Source: Dromaius novaehollandiae
Taxonomy: Eukaryota > Chordata > Aves > Casuariiformes > Dromaiidae
Assembly (NCBI RefSeq): GCF_036370855.1
Contig: NC_088130.1
Span: forward strand, 70,470,941-70,534,940
DNA: 64,000 nt
Direction of reading: 5' to 3'
Shown here: positions 1-12,079 of the stretch, piece by piece
Layout of the letters: each line of letters begins with the position of its first letter
How positions within the stretch are numbered: the first letter of the stretch is position 1
The notes under the pieces: generated by a model
What the model was told of the DNA's origin: nothing
What the model saw: only the letters and a program-made list of their open reading frames with translations
Database searches by the model: none
Program-made: the position numbers and the translations under genes

Positions 1-1720
1 CCTCATGGTAAGCAAGGGCCAGCAATAAATCCAAATTATATGCTTTCCCAGGCACACACCTTTGCAATGCGAGCTTAAGAACACCACTGAATGTTACACC
101 AAACCAGACCAGTTTGCAAAGGTACAGAATTCACATGTATTATTTCTCATGATTTTCAAACTCATTAATCAACAAAACCATGAAATGTGCCTCTCTGTCA
201 CGCAGTGTTTCTTTTGGGACCACCCAATTGAATATGGTGAAGAATACTCTGCCACTTGCACAGTGAACAGCTTTTAGTAGCAAAGTCCGTCAGATAGCTT
301 CTCCTTAAAAAAATAGCAAAGAATTGGTGACAGGCACAAACCAACAAGTGTGGACAACATTTCTTTAGTTCTAGCAAGAAGGTAACCAGAGATTTGGTGG
401 CTACCAGCTCAATTTTTACGGTTCTGACAGAAAATGCAGTAGAAATCCTTGTCTGTCCTCTGCCTGCCCAACCAGTGAAAGCTTTTTGCAAGCAGGCAGT
501 GTGTCCCTGTGACCCCAGATTGCCCACGGATGGCCAGGGATGTCACAGCTGTCACCGTGCTGCAGGGCACTTAGCAGGCATGGCTAAATGCTGCGTAGTC
601 CTTCACAGCCTCTTTACGCCTGCTCCTCTCTCCTTTGGAGTTCATGAGCAACAGGTCCTGGCATGCTTACCTGCCCCGAGCAACAGCTTTTCTTTCTTCA
701 CAGGGATTATGTCCTCCCTAAGGATCAATTCTGCCCCTTGACTAGAGGCTTGCTCATGCCTTAAACACACCTCTCCACTGTCTTCTAGAATATCTTGTAA
801 AATATTTTTGCCAGAGATTTTACTGGAGGCCTTTTAACATCTCCCAGCAATAGCTGATCTATGATTTCCCAAGCTATGGTGCTTGTGTTTAATACGATTA
901 GGAAGGCATTTGGATCCATTTTCTAGTACCACGAAGCACTGTGGTTGAGATGCTGAGGTGTACCTGGGAACGGTTTGGAGCACTTGCATTGGCTAACCCT
1001 GTATTTTAAAAGGATTTAGAGGATATTGCTGCAGAAGTGCTTGAAAGAGATAACAGCAATAAAGCTACTGTCATTCACTCCTCCCTTTTCATTAGTTTGA
1101 TACTTAAGCTATTTCTACAGTCTAGTGGCAGGTCTATGCAATGCAAAGCTTTGGGGTTTGGAAGCACTGGAGTAAGCCAAAGCCAATTCAAGGATGAGTC
1201 TCTGAATATGCGGTAACCTGGCTTACTGCCTGCCGTGTCTACAACACTGCAGACAGATGGACTTTCCCTGGGAGCTAGGGGCATGAAAAGTGTATTTTGT
1301 GGTCTGTGGGTACCTTACGTGCACAGCACACTCTATCAAAAGATGTGCTATTATCCCTATTTAGGAAAGAGACAATCAAATTAGAGCAGTGTGGTCAGAA
1401 GACCCTTGGCTGCTAGTCCCTACCTTGCTTCTAGAGCAATAAATCTTATCCAACTTCAGTGCTCAGCTCTGACTTCTCAATGTCTGGTTTGGCTGCCTCC
1501 TACTTCTGACTTGCTATCCTTAGCGTGCTTCACAGGCTTTCAGCTATCTCACGCTTCTGGCTCTCTAATCTTAGAGCAGCTTCTAACTTTAGGGTGACTT
1601 CAAGCTTCAGGGTCTCTCACTTTTGTTCTGGTTCTTTCTGGGACATGGCCAAGTAGGTGAAAGGCTCTAGAAGGATTTTCTGAGTTGCAGGCTGAAGCTA
1701 AACCCACCTTGGAAGCCATC
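1..1720. other. Non-coding, unclassified sequence
   Basis: No exon, RNA gene or repeat family is recognised here. Open frames are short and have no recognisable domain. The stretch around 1,380-1,620 has loosely recurring words such as CTTCTAGAGCA and CTTAGAGCAGCTTCTAACTT, which hints at an old interspersed repeat, but I cannot name a family. Confidence 0.5.
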
Positions 1721-1743
1721 TTTTTTTTTTTTTTTTTTTTTTT
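1721..1743. repeat. Poly(T) tract of about 23 bases
   Basis: An uninterrupted T run follows GGAAGCCATC. It could be the poly(A) tail of a retrocopy on the minus strand, but no TTTATT (reverse AATAAA) sits just to its right and no coding body is recognisable there. Plain low-complexity sequence is the safer call. Confidence 0.85.
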
Positions 1744-4700
1744 GGCACTCTCCCTGGATGTGCAAAGGAGTTTGGTCAGGAGAAGATGTCTATTCCTGCA
1801 TTCCTAATACCTGAACTAGCTAGCATTGCTTCTATGCTAGCAATGGTCCAAGTTCTCTCAGAATTTTCCCAAGATCATGAATGAAGCATTTTCATAAAAA
1901 TCCACGTAAGCAAATTTCATGCGTGTTCAGGATCCGGTTCACCATGACCGGCTCAGCTGATTTCATAAACCACAGGTTGCTCCTCTGCCTCGTGTCCTCC
2001 TGGTTCATCTCTATTTGTATCGAAGGGTGACTATAAAGTTTGTATCAACTTTCCTCAGTAAAACAGTTCTTCATCAAATAAAACCTTCATAGATAGCATT
2101 CTCTCCCACATGTTTCATGTGCAGACATAGGCTCTGCTTGCTGGAAGAAATCCTGATTTTTCTGGTATTTTCCAGTGCTCAATTTTCAGATCTGAGTAAA
2201 AAAGAACCCATCCTCTACCTCCTTCTCACCAAACATCAGCTTTGTCTTTTAAACACTCTGCTTTAGGATGTGCTGTTAAAGATAAGGCGTTACTCAAATT
2301 ATGTTGCAAACAGGTACAAATCCTACTGACTATATCATGATAGGGGATGTACGGGAATGGCAAGCACTGACTGGCTGGTTCAGGATGGGCTTGTCCCTAA
2401 AGAGGGAACTGGGATGAAGAGGAGGCTCCTTGATACGAAGAGTCTGGAGTCCAGAGGAAGCTGAAGTCGCCAAATGAGGAAGAAGGATTTCCTTTGCTGA
2501 TCTTCCTATTCTGAAGCAGGGTAGAAGCAGAGTTGTGCATACTCTTTTCCTAGGCAAGAAAAGTCAACTGCAGTCAACCTTGGGATCAGCCAGAGTGGCT
2601 ACTTTTATCTCTGAGCTTGAGCCGGTGGGAGTAGGGAAGGCCCATCAAGAGCCACGGATGGGCTGAAGTGCAGAGCGGTCCCAGCTGGCAAAGAAATAAA
2701 TAAACCTGCATGGGTCAGGCAGAAGATCGTGGAAGTAATGGTGGGGTCTGGCTGGTCAGAAGGAGCAAGGAAGAGCTCCTGGATGACAGAAAATACGGGA
2801 CAGGGAAGCCCTGTGTCTCATAAGCACGAGGAAACCGAGCTCAGGTTGCTCTATTTCTTGCATTTCCTCACATGGCTCTGCAAACTCTATATTTTTCTCA
2901 GATTGTAAAAATATATATGAAGACATATTGTCTGGAGACCATCTCATTTTTGAATTCTTAAGAATCTTTTGAGTGATTCAAGGAGCACAGAAGGAAGTCA
3001 AGTAGCTTAGCTTAATGAATAAAATAAAGCAGTTGAGAAATACTGTCTCTCAAATAACCAAAAGGACCTCAAGACATCTTCAAGTCATTAAAAATGAAAT
3101 AAACGTCTTCTTGGCTTGCTTGTACTTACCTGAATTGTGATCCATGAGAGGAGATGAATTTGGCATGTCATGGTTAGTGAAGAAAAATGTGGATACAGTA
3201 TGGATTATTCAATTCATTTTATATTTATGGAAATATTATGTGAGGTGCTTTGAAGCATTCTAGCAAGCATCTATCTGTCATAATATGCTAATAAAACAAG
3301 GCATAACCAGTTCAATAATGCTTCTGGACATGAACCGTTGATCACAGTTTGAAAAGAGTGACAAATATTTGGAAATAACTGAAATGAGGGTAAAAATTAA
3401 AATCTTTGTAAAGGTCACATGTGGTCAGATGCATCACAGCTATCATTGACTATGTGAAAATTAGTTGTTTTAGTCTAATAAAATCCAAGTGGCCTCTCTA
3501 ATTAGTGGAGAGACATTGGAATTAGGAGAGATGATTTATCCTGCCCGACCTTGGACAACTTTCAGAAATAGATAGGATGGCCCCTCCTCCTCTTGAGGTA
3601 CTCACCTATTCCATTTATAGCAAGAGAAGCTGAGAAGATTCATTAGGTAAGACTAGATGCCTAACTTCTACATAACTAAAGTTAGATGCAATGAATCCCA
3701 TCTGCAGATGGGTGCAGTAAGTCAAATACACTGTCAGCTGTAATGAGTAGCAATGAGAGTAGTCCTTGCCATTACTGAAGGCCAAGTAAGGCTTCCTTTG
3801 ATTTTGGCAGAGCCAAGTTTCCTCTCCTTAGTTCTGGAATACAGTTATTTGCTACTTTTATAATTTCCACAGGCATATATCCATGTTCCAATTACTGAGA
3901 TGACGCTTGCACCAGTATGATTCATGCTGTCAATTCCTGTCTCAAGTTAGATTCGAGCTAAGTTTATTTTGGGAGTAGTGGATACATACCTACCATATAG
4001 AGGTGCAGAAGAAAACAGTCTTTTTTGGCTGCAAAGACTGTAAAAGTTTGGGTTTCACATCTCTAGAGAGCCAAATTGGTGGTTGGACGTAAAGCAGATG
4101 GACTTTGTACTCCGCTTTGAGTAGCCTGTGTATACATCCACATTCTTTACGTAAACAGAAGCATGGTTGCTGGAGGTTGCAACATTAATGAAATAAATAC
4201 TGTAAGAGCTCTGTCCAAAGTTAACCGTTCCTAAGATTTCCTTGGTGAATAGTTGCAGTGCCTCCCTTGGCAGGGCATACCCCACATAGCCTCAGTGATG
4301 ATCACAGTCCCTTTTGGTGTTGGATCCCGGTCTGAGCAGAGGGTCGTTCTGCACGAGGGGCTCAAGCGTGGGAGCAGAGTGTGAGGGTCAGGGCTGCTCA
4401 GCCAGGGTCCCGCCAACCCCCTCCAGGACTGGTCCCAGCTCCCCTGCACTGAGTGTCCGGGGCCATGGGAGCTGATGGGCTCGTGGCCCTGGGTTGCCTC
4501 AGACTCGTGCTCTGCTGGTTGAGCACGAGGCCTCCCAGAAAAGTGACGTGATTGTGCAAAGTGTCAACATCAGTCATGTGAGCTGGGATTTTTCTCAATT
4601 GTGTCATGGTATGTCTGTAGCACTCACATTAATATTCTCACTTCAGAGTCCAAGGGAGAGTTTGCATGGCCAAGTTGCAGACCAGAGCAAGAGAGCTTTG

Positions 4701-6595
4701 CCTTGTTGGGTCCGTGGGGGATCCCCTTGCATTCCCGGGGGGAAATAACAGGGGAGAGAGAAAGCGAGAGGGTGCGGGAAGGTCTAAGTCAGTGATTAGA
4801 GACACAATGGCATCTTCTGGTTCCTGCGCCAATGGCTTCTCTTTTTTCCCATTATTCTGGAACTACACTTATATGAAATACATAATAAATAAAATACAAT
4901 ATATTTGTGAAAAACACACAAACAGTTGGAACAGGAACCAGGATGCTCTCAGGGAAGTGGCTGGCCTCAGCCTAGGCTGTCTCTTTTTCTCTTTTTCTCT
5001 TGTTCTCTTTTCCTCTTAACTTTAAGTTTAACCTGGCACTTGGAGCTTGGGCACCGCTGTGCCTCCGCGTCCTCCGGCGGCATTTCGGCAGAAAGCAGCA
5101 TGGCTTTAGACGGATCAGGGGACCTGCCGGTCCAGGGCTTTCCGAGCCCTTGCTGCATGTGACCTTGGGCACCCAGCGGACTCCCAGGGTGGCTTCGACG
5201 CCCCAGCCCCAGGCTGGCAGTAAGCAGTAGGCAGTGCTTTTGAGCATGCCTGTTTTGCACTTGGGCGGTTGTTCTTGCAGGTCTCAGCAATTTCATTGCT
5301 TCTGTAAACAGGCCTGGAGAAATGAGCAGAGTTCTAAAAACGTTCATCTGGAGAGTTTTGGGGGGTTGTTTTTAATCTGGTTCCATGCATGTCCCTTTGA
5401 GCATATTGCAACGAAAGCTGATGCAAAAACAACCGAGAAGGCACGGGCGTTGGAACGTGTAGCCCCAAAGCAGTAATTGCTCCTGTTACATCTTCTCTTT
5501 CCCTTTCTCTTCTTACCCCGTACAACCCTCCTTGTTCTCTATTTTTACAATGTCTTTCTCGAACACAAATGTGTCAGGGCAGGGATATTCTCATCTCACC
5601 CAGCTGCAAAACGTGGAGCTTGCACAGTGATTGATCACATCCGTTCGTTACTTCTTCGCAGTGCCATTCAAATGTCAACTACCCTCAGGAGGTTCCCATG
5701 CTGCAGGCAAACAAGTATTACCCTGCTTTTCCGGATAAGGAAACGAAGACAGTGGTCACCATTTTCCAACTGTAGTTAGTAAATCCATGTTCTGTCATCT
5801 AAATCTTTAATTTAAATATCTAAACTGGAACGACCCATTGTGATGGGAGCTGTCCTGTTGCACATGGCATGTGTTGCTCCCTGCTGAAAATAAGATAGGC
5901 ATGCTCAGACAACTGGCTAATGTGAGACACCAAGCAGTCACACTGAGTAGTACATAGTATTTTATAATCATATTAAAATGAATAAATCTGAACAAACACA
6001 ATACATAATTATGGAACAATTCCTTGTTCATTTTCACATTTCAATAGTGGGAAACCACTATTAAAATAATAATAATATTAGCTTCGCTATATTTACTCAA
6101 TAGCTCAAATGCTACTAGACTACATGGCCTGAGAGAAAATGTCTTGTTTAGACTCATTTTCAGTATAGCAACTAGAAGACTCACAGAAACTACATCTAGC
6201 ATTTATTATAATAAGGAAGAATTCGTAATAGTGTCGTAATATTTATTAATGTGAAATAGGCAGTGAATGTTTCATGAAAGAGCCTATTGTATGCTTGGGT
6301 TTACAGTAAACAGTTAAAGCTCTTAAAGTGGAGTCGAAGCAAGTGGAATATTTGCTTAGATTTGGCAAGAAGAAATATTGTAAATAATTCAAAGAGTGTA
6401 ATTTGATTCTAGATTTTTCTAGGCTATGTGGCATATGGCCCTTCTGTTTTTGTTTTATTTAGGTTTGCTGCCTCTGTTACGTAACTGTTCTTTTTAGTCT
6501 GTAATTAAACTTCAAGGTCAACCAGGAATTAAGCTCCGATGAAGTTCATGTAATGGAAACAAGTGAGAGTGGACCATGCTGGGTTACATCACTCC
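1744..6595. other. AT-rich non-coding sequence with no recognised gene
   Basis: This is mostly AT-rich unique sequence. A slightly GC-richer patch lies at about 4,290-5,230. The block 3,000-3,500 contains ATTA-type words and could be weakly conserved, but nothing shows this directly. The open frames at 4,666-5,347 overlap on both strands and resemble no family, so I treat them as chance. Confidence 0.45.
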
Positions 6596-6790
6596 TTTTT
6601 CCTAGCGCGGCTGCTGCCGCGGAAAGGCGAGGGCGTGCGAAGGGAAGGAAGGACCCGAGACCTTCTGCAGAGGCGGAGGCAGGAGGGGCTGGAGCCGGGC
6701 TGGCACGGGGGCCGCTGCGGGGACGCAGCCAGTGGGTCGCTGGCTGCGGCTGGGGGGATGCGAGGCACAAAGCGATGCATAAAAAAGAGT
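6596..6790. promoter_or_regulatory. CpG-rich island (first of the window)
   Basis: CpG dinucleotides are dense from the GCGCGGCTGCTGCCGCGG stretch onward, in contrast with AT-rich sequence on both sides. In birds such islands often mark promoters or non-coding RNA starts. No TATA box, initiator or downstream splice donor is convincing, so no transcript is proposed. Open frames on both strands here are what GC-rich DNA gives by chance. Confidence 0.4.
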
Positions 6791-6854
6791 ATTTGCAGAG
6801 GGTGTCTCCAATGGTGGTTGACACTTTCTTTTATGGACTTGCTCTTTTGAATAA

Positions 6855-6876
6855 TGTACATTTAGTTAAATGTACA
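6855..6876. other. 22-bp near-perfect palindrome
   Basis: The ten-base arms TGTACATTTA and TAAATGTACA are exact reverse complements around a two-base GT centre. TGTACA half-sites resemble steroid-receptor half-sites, but the geometry (two outer TGTACA, 10 bp between them) does not match a standard response element. It may be chance in AT-rich DNA. Confidence 0.8.
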
Positions 6877-7019
6877 TCTGTCTTTGTACGGGAACTTGTT
6901 TATGCTTTGGTTGGTTCAGAACAGGGACTGGGCACTTAAATGAAATATTCATTTTCAAAAAAGTGTTCTGCTGGCCCCCACGGTTTGGGATTTCACCTGC
7001 CGGTTCTTGTTCTCCATGG

Positions 7020-7500
7020 CTGAGCTGCTCATTACGCTGCGCGAGCGACATAAATCCACTCCCAAAGCGGAGCTCCCGGCGCAGGGATGGACTCGCTGCC
7101 CGCGTAGGGCTGGGGCTGCCCTATATTCTGGGTATCTGCACCCCCCCGCTCTGGTTTCTCCATTCCCCCCGCCTTTTCTCTATAGTGACGTGGTTGGGGA
7201 TGGAGCCTGGAGATGGCAGCGGCCACTGCCACGTCCGTGCGCAAGAGCCACGTGCTCGGGCTGGCAACGGGATCCAGACGCACGGCAGCCCCGGGTTGCT
7301 GCCGAACTCCTGAGCGAGGCGTTTCACCCCGCATTTCGGAGAACAGGCCCTACACCGCTTTCACACCTGGAAAAACCACCCACGGAGCTGCATCTTCCCT
7401 ACTAAAACAGAGCAAACGTGTTTGGCCACGTGCGGCCCGTGAGACCGAACCAGACACGCGCGTGGTGCTTCGACTGCGTAAAACCAGTTACATCACTCCT
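7020..7500. promoter_or_regulatory. CpG-rich patch downstream of the 6.6-kb island
   Basis: CpG words recur through TGCGCGAGCGACATAAA, TGACGTGG and CACGCGCGTGG. A TCTATAGTGACGTGG segment near 7,180-7,196 combines a weak TATA-like string with a CRE half-site. There is no clear exon. It could be one broad island together with 6,596-6,790, split by an AT-rich insert carrying the 22-bp palindrome. Confidence 0.3.
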
Positions 7501-10360
7501 TACGAGGCACGTCACTGAAAACTCGCCTTGCGCTTGAAATGCTTCCATTATTTTTGGTGCTTTCTCATTTGGAGCTCCGCAGGTGAATAGTGCTGTGCAA
7601 GTGCTAAGTGTTATTATTTATTAGGCACATATATTCTGTAATTACTTTGCAAATATGATCATTACATTTGAAGTTACAGAGTACTTCAAACATTAATTGC
7701 CACATAACTTGCAGATTTCAGATCTGATACACAAACCTAATCATCAGTCATTAAGTATTAAAGAAGAGAGCACTGGAAATATATTAAATTACTTCAGATA
7801 ACTGATTAAACCTAATCCTTGGAAACTCCTAAAAGCCTTTTGAGGCACTGAGATCCACTTCCAAGTGACCACTGGGAATCGAGGCCTGAAACGCTAGCTG
7901 AATGGTTTAATTCTCAGGGATATCATGATTCTGTGACCCTGCAAAATGCTCCTTTTGTGGAGTCCCATTCCAGCCATATCTAATCCTCGCTATAATTTTG
8001 TTTGTTGCTTACTTCATGGCTGTGCATTTTCCCTAGGCAGACAACATTTTCCTGTGCAAATCATACAACTAAACAAACCATATCGATCAGGAAATTACCG
8101 GAGGAGAAACAGGCAAAATGAAACAGGAGGCCGGTAGCAGGCTAGACGGGGGACCTGAACCTCGCTGCTCCCACGCCGGGGCCTTACTCACTCACCCCTA
8201 CTGCGTTTTTACATATGGTATAGAAGCAGTTCCTACATTAATGCTTGAATCATGAAGCACACTGCGTATTATTAGCGGAGAGAATGGACAAGCATTGTTT
8301 TCCTGGCAAGGACAGGAGTGCTGCGGCTGTGATTTTTTCCCCACGGGCTCCCGATTTCGCATATTCCTTCCCCTCCGCTCTAGGTCCTTTAGCACACAGT
8401 CTGTGGAGAAGGAGGGAGCAGAAACTTGTGGGTACTGGGAGTATTCCACCATATCCCAGCTTTTCCGAGGCTGGCATCCAGCACTGGCACCATGCGGCTC
8501 CTCAGGAGGCGTTCGTGTGCTGGATGGCTCCCCAGTGTCTGTCATTGTGCTTGACGCTGAGCTTCATTCCAGAGTAGTGGGCTGGAGTGACAAGACAAAG
8601 ACACACGCAATGTGTGAAATAGTTCTCCTGGCTTTTCCAGACGCTTCGGAAAGTTCTCCCTGCCTTCGCTGTGGTCACTGTGACATCCCCTCCTCGGGGA
8701 CCTGCCCCTGCTTCTGCTAAAGCTGGTAGGGAGACCTGTGCTTGCAGGCACAGTCCCAGCCAAAGAGGAATTTTGTCCTTTCCCAGGCCCAGATTAACTG
8801 TCAGAATCTATTTTTTAAAGACCTGCTATAATTTCAGGATCCTGTTTAGAGGAAAAATCACATTTTAAACTAGATTTATACGATTTTACCATAGCTAGAA
8901 AGTCCTGAGCTGTTATTCTTAACAATTTATGTGTGTGTATATACACACATAGATTTCAAAGTATTAAATATGTGCCTTTGTGCTTGTTTTCTGTGTGTGA
9001 GAAAGAGAAAAAGAAAGAGAGAAAGGGGAATGTGTGTGTGTTTGTGGGAGATGCTGCTGAAATCCTTCTCTAGACCTTCTGGGACCCCCATCAGGTCACA
9101 AGACTCGTGCTTTTCCACCTCCTGCGACAGGGAATCAGGAGTTTTCCACTTCCTAGTCCCAGTCCCTGCACCACGGTGTCTGGGATATCAACCACAACTG
9201 TCTCCAAGCCCGACTGGGTTCAAGCACCTGCAATTCTTCTCTTCAGTGACCACGGGGAAAAAAAGGGATTACAGTGACCAAAAACAGACTTAAAATGTTG
9301 TTTAATCTTGAAAGAAGAAAGAACACAGAGCATAAAAGCAAAACGATTAGAAAACTGTGAATTTTAATATTTTAACCAATCTTCTGGAGAGGACCCCGGT
9401 ACGCATAGCTTCTCCAAGGGTCCCATTTGGTAAGTTTGCGTTTGCAGTCTCAAAACTCTTGTGTCTGTCTCAACGAGCTCCTCAAGGCAGTTTGGGTCTT
9501 TTTAGTCCTCTAACCCTGCTGATCCCTGCTCCTTCCTTGGGATTAAGTCATTTCTGAGGAAAACTATCAAGCAACTGCAATGGGGATGACAGCACTGTGA
9601 CCACAAGTGTGTTGGCTCTTACCTCGTCCTCCAAGTGTTTGCTGACGTAGATGTCTCCATTTTTCTCCCTTGCCCCTGTGTTTCAGGGAACCGTTGTTGA
9701 ATTCACTCACTGTTGTGGTTACAATAAGCATCACAATAACACGGTCAAGGCACCGAATTCGCAGATTATCGTGAGCGACTCCAAATCTGTACTGTGCGGA
9801 GTCAACCCCATCTCTTTTCACACTTCCTCCCCGATTTATGGCATCCTCTGCACCGTCTCTTCTTCTCATCAAAAAAAACCTGGACCGACATATCTTTTAA
9901 TTGGCACACATTGTTGAGCCATAATGTTAATTAATTTCACTCAGATTCTGAGTTCTTGACTTGTTTCCCCCGCTCCTTTCGCAGTATGCTCAGGCGAGGC
10001 GAAGGGGAAAGAGGGATGGAGCAGCCTACTTCAGGGGAGCGAGGGATGTCCCCCGTGGCTTCCTCAGCCCGCTGCACGTATAAATCCCTCTGATGTAAGC
10101 AGAGGATTCACGCCTGTGTCAAGGACATGGGAAGGTTCCCAACCATTAACTTTGTTCCTGCAGCTGGAAGGCAGTTTTCCAATGAGCCAGTTCATTAGCT
10201 GTAGCAATACCTATTTATCTGGTATTGCTGAAGAATGTCTTTATAGTCTTTAAATTATGCCTTTTTACTTCTTGTTGTTCAGTTGCGCTTTGCTGTCATA
10301 GTTCTTGGAGCATTTATTGCTCTCCTCTTTTTACCTAAAGCAGAATGATAACATTGTTTG
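7501..10360. other. Non-coding sequence with simple-sequence patches
   Basis: Unique, largely AT-rich sequence. At 8,932-8,949 an exact 18-bp palindrome of alternating TG/TA/CA occurs, followed by a purine run (GAGAAAGAGAAAAAGAAAGAGAGAAAGG near 9,000, broken here by single changes) and a short TG run. No gene is recognised. Confidence 0.45.
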
Positions 10361-10387
10361 TTTTTTCTTTTCTTTTCTTTTCTTTTT
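10361..10387 (+). repeat. (TTTTC)n pyrimidine microsatellite
   Basis: Four to five copies of TTTTC within a T-rich tract. It is a simple repeat with no associated mobile element recognised. Confidence 0.85.
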
Positions 10388-10555
10388 GGGTTTGGCAGTT
10401 ATTAATCTAATCCACATTTACTCTGGATCACTGAACAGCGGGGAAGTACTTAACTTACCTGCCTGCTGATGTCCTGCCATCTCGAGTGAGGACAGGACCG
10501 TTGTGCCAATAAGACGGCAGTTAGCTTGTGTTCCTCTGCTACAGTGCAGTGATGC

Positions 10556-10675
10556 ATTATTATTACTTATTTATTTGAGTGCCTAAATTTGTCAGCCCTG
10601 TTGTGCTAGACGGTGCTTGTATACGGAATGAAAGGAAGGTCCCTGTTCCAAAGAGTTTGTGCTAGAAATGCAAAA
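10556..10675 (-). mobile_element. L3/CR1-group LINE 3' tail, antisense fragment
   Basis: Read left to right, the segment runs TTATTATTACTTATTT, then GTGCCTAAATTTGTCAGCCC, TGTTGTGCTAGACGGTGCTTG, GGTCCCTGTTCCAAAGAG. This order (ATTATTATTTATTT, GTGCCTAGGAGCCC, TTGTGCTAGGCGCTG, GGTCCCTGCCCCAAAGAGCTTA) is that of a widespread old amniote repeat tail, recalled from general knowledge of turtle, crocodile and bird sequence. It is a degraded non-coding fragment. Family naming is less certain than the fact that it is a repeat. Confidence 0.65.
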
Positions 10676-11204
10676 GGAATCCAGCTGCGGCATCGCTGGG
10701 AGGACTTTAATTTAGCAAGTGAAAATTATGAGCTATATTCCATGCCTCTTTAAATGTTAAGAGGTAAAGATAAAACAACAAAATAAAATCCAGAGAGGGT
10801 GTTTTTTTTATAATAGTCACAAAATAAAAGATTAGATGCTAGTGTGAAATAGCCCTATTGACTTCAAGGGGGCTGATTTACTCCCGCACAGAAAGCTGAC
10901 CAGCTTACAGAGCTGGAGAAGGTGTTCAGTAGCAACAGGTTTGGAGCACCAGGAATATAATCTCCTGTGTTTTTTCACCCCCAGCCACTACCAAATTGCT
11001 GCATGATTTGTGCAAGACAGTCATCCTACAGCCACCTCACAGCTAGCCTGGCTCGCCACCCCCTTTCAGCATAAAGTTTATGATTATTTACCCTCATGGA
11101 AGACAAGGCTAAATCTGATTTATGCCTGTTTCACGCACACCAGCTGAAGGGTATAATGGCATTTAGGTATTTTGGCTTAAATTCAATTCCTTGGTGAAGA
11201 GTTG

Positions 11205-11765
11205 AGCATTTCAGGGGGCCTTTTGGGGTCATTTGGTTTGGTCTAAGGCAGGATACCGGTCTCCCCTTGGATCCCAGAAGGAAGTGTTTTAGGAGGAAAA
11301 AATGTAATTGCGATACTAAAATTTCCCGTGATGAGCAGTAAGTTGTTCCAATGGTTAAGTAGACTCTTTGTTTAAAATATGCCTTATTCCTAGTCTAAAT
11401 CTGATTTTCAGCCTTATTTTTTCTGCTGTATGAGGTCTTCCCGTTGTCAGACTTCTCCTCTGCAGTTCGGTCCCCGTAGACTGTGACCAGGTCACGGCTC
11501 CTCCCACGTCCCCTGCACGTTTGATAACGCGACCAGCTGGGGCTCTTCGTCTTTCCCTGCGAAGCAGGTTTTCCAGCCCTGTAGTCACCCCTGCACGTTT
11601 TCTCTGGATTTTCTCCGTCTTTCTTGGTAGCGGGCACCAGGATGGGACAGGACGCGTGAGCGCTGTTTGCGTCTGGGCCATCGGGGCGGTAGGGCAGAGC
11701 CTCCTGCTCGTGCTGCTGCAGATGGCCTGGTGGCACTGCGGACGGGGAGGGCTTGGGCATTGCCC
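11205..11765 (-). mobile_element. CR1 LINE, 3' portion, antisense and diverged
   Basis: On the plus strand, successive blocks match the reverse complement of the sauropsid CR1 3' region in correct order: GGGCCTTTTGGGGTCATTTGG near 11,216, GTTGTTCCAATGG near 11,343, CCTAGTCTAAATCTG near 11,390, GACTTCTCCTCTG near 11,450, CTCTGGATTTTCTCCGTC with TTTCTTGG near 11,602-11,627, and CTGGGCC near 11,673. The element is therefore on the minus strand with its 3' end at lower coordinates. Right of about 11,765 the similarity fades, consistent with the 5' truncation usual for CR1. The terminal 8-bp CR1 repeat (ATTCTATG type) is not visible at the left end. The 108- to 157-residue open frames over it are chance readings of the antisense strand. 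It supports a bird or other sauropsid source. Confidence 0.8.
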
Positions 11766-12079
11766 TCCTCCGCACTCTTCCTCGCCCCGGGGTCTGCGAC
11801 ATCAGCTGTGATCGATGGTTTCCACCGCCGCGGCATGGACGCACCTGGTGGGACCTGGGGAAGGGCACGAGGACGCGGCGAAGCCATCGCCGCGCCGCTG
11901 AGCGATGTCCCTAAGCGCTGCAGGTCACCCGCGGGCTGGCTAGGCTGCTTTTAAATCTGCTTTCCTGACACGGGAGCAGCAAATCTGCTGCACTCTGCAC
12001 AGTTGTGTGTTATTTTAAAAGTGTCAGGCAATGAAGAGACATATCTAGTGTCTGTGCGAAGGAGTGTTAAACCCCAGGC
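11766..12079. other. GC-rich non-coding flank of the CR1 fragment
   Basis: CpG-rich sequence up to about 11,940, then AT-rich. It may hold a more degraded part of the CR1 body, but block order is no longer recognisable. Confidence 0.35.

Noticed and set aside
1721..1743. Processed pseudogene tail on the minus strand
   Set aside because: No reverse AATAAA next to the T run and no recognisable coding body.
7605..7690. MIR-like SINE suggested by TTATTATTTATTAGGCACAT
   Set aside because: Only the first 20 bases resemble the family and the rest does not follow.
7890..7945. CR1 3' end suggested by ATCATGATTCTGTGACCCTG
   Set aside because: Only the short terminal string fits. The upstream sequence does not follow the CR1 block order.
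11395..11868. 157-residue minus-strand and 95-residue plus-strand frames
   Set aside because: They lie on the CR1 3' region, where non-coding repeat sequence gives chance frames.
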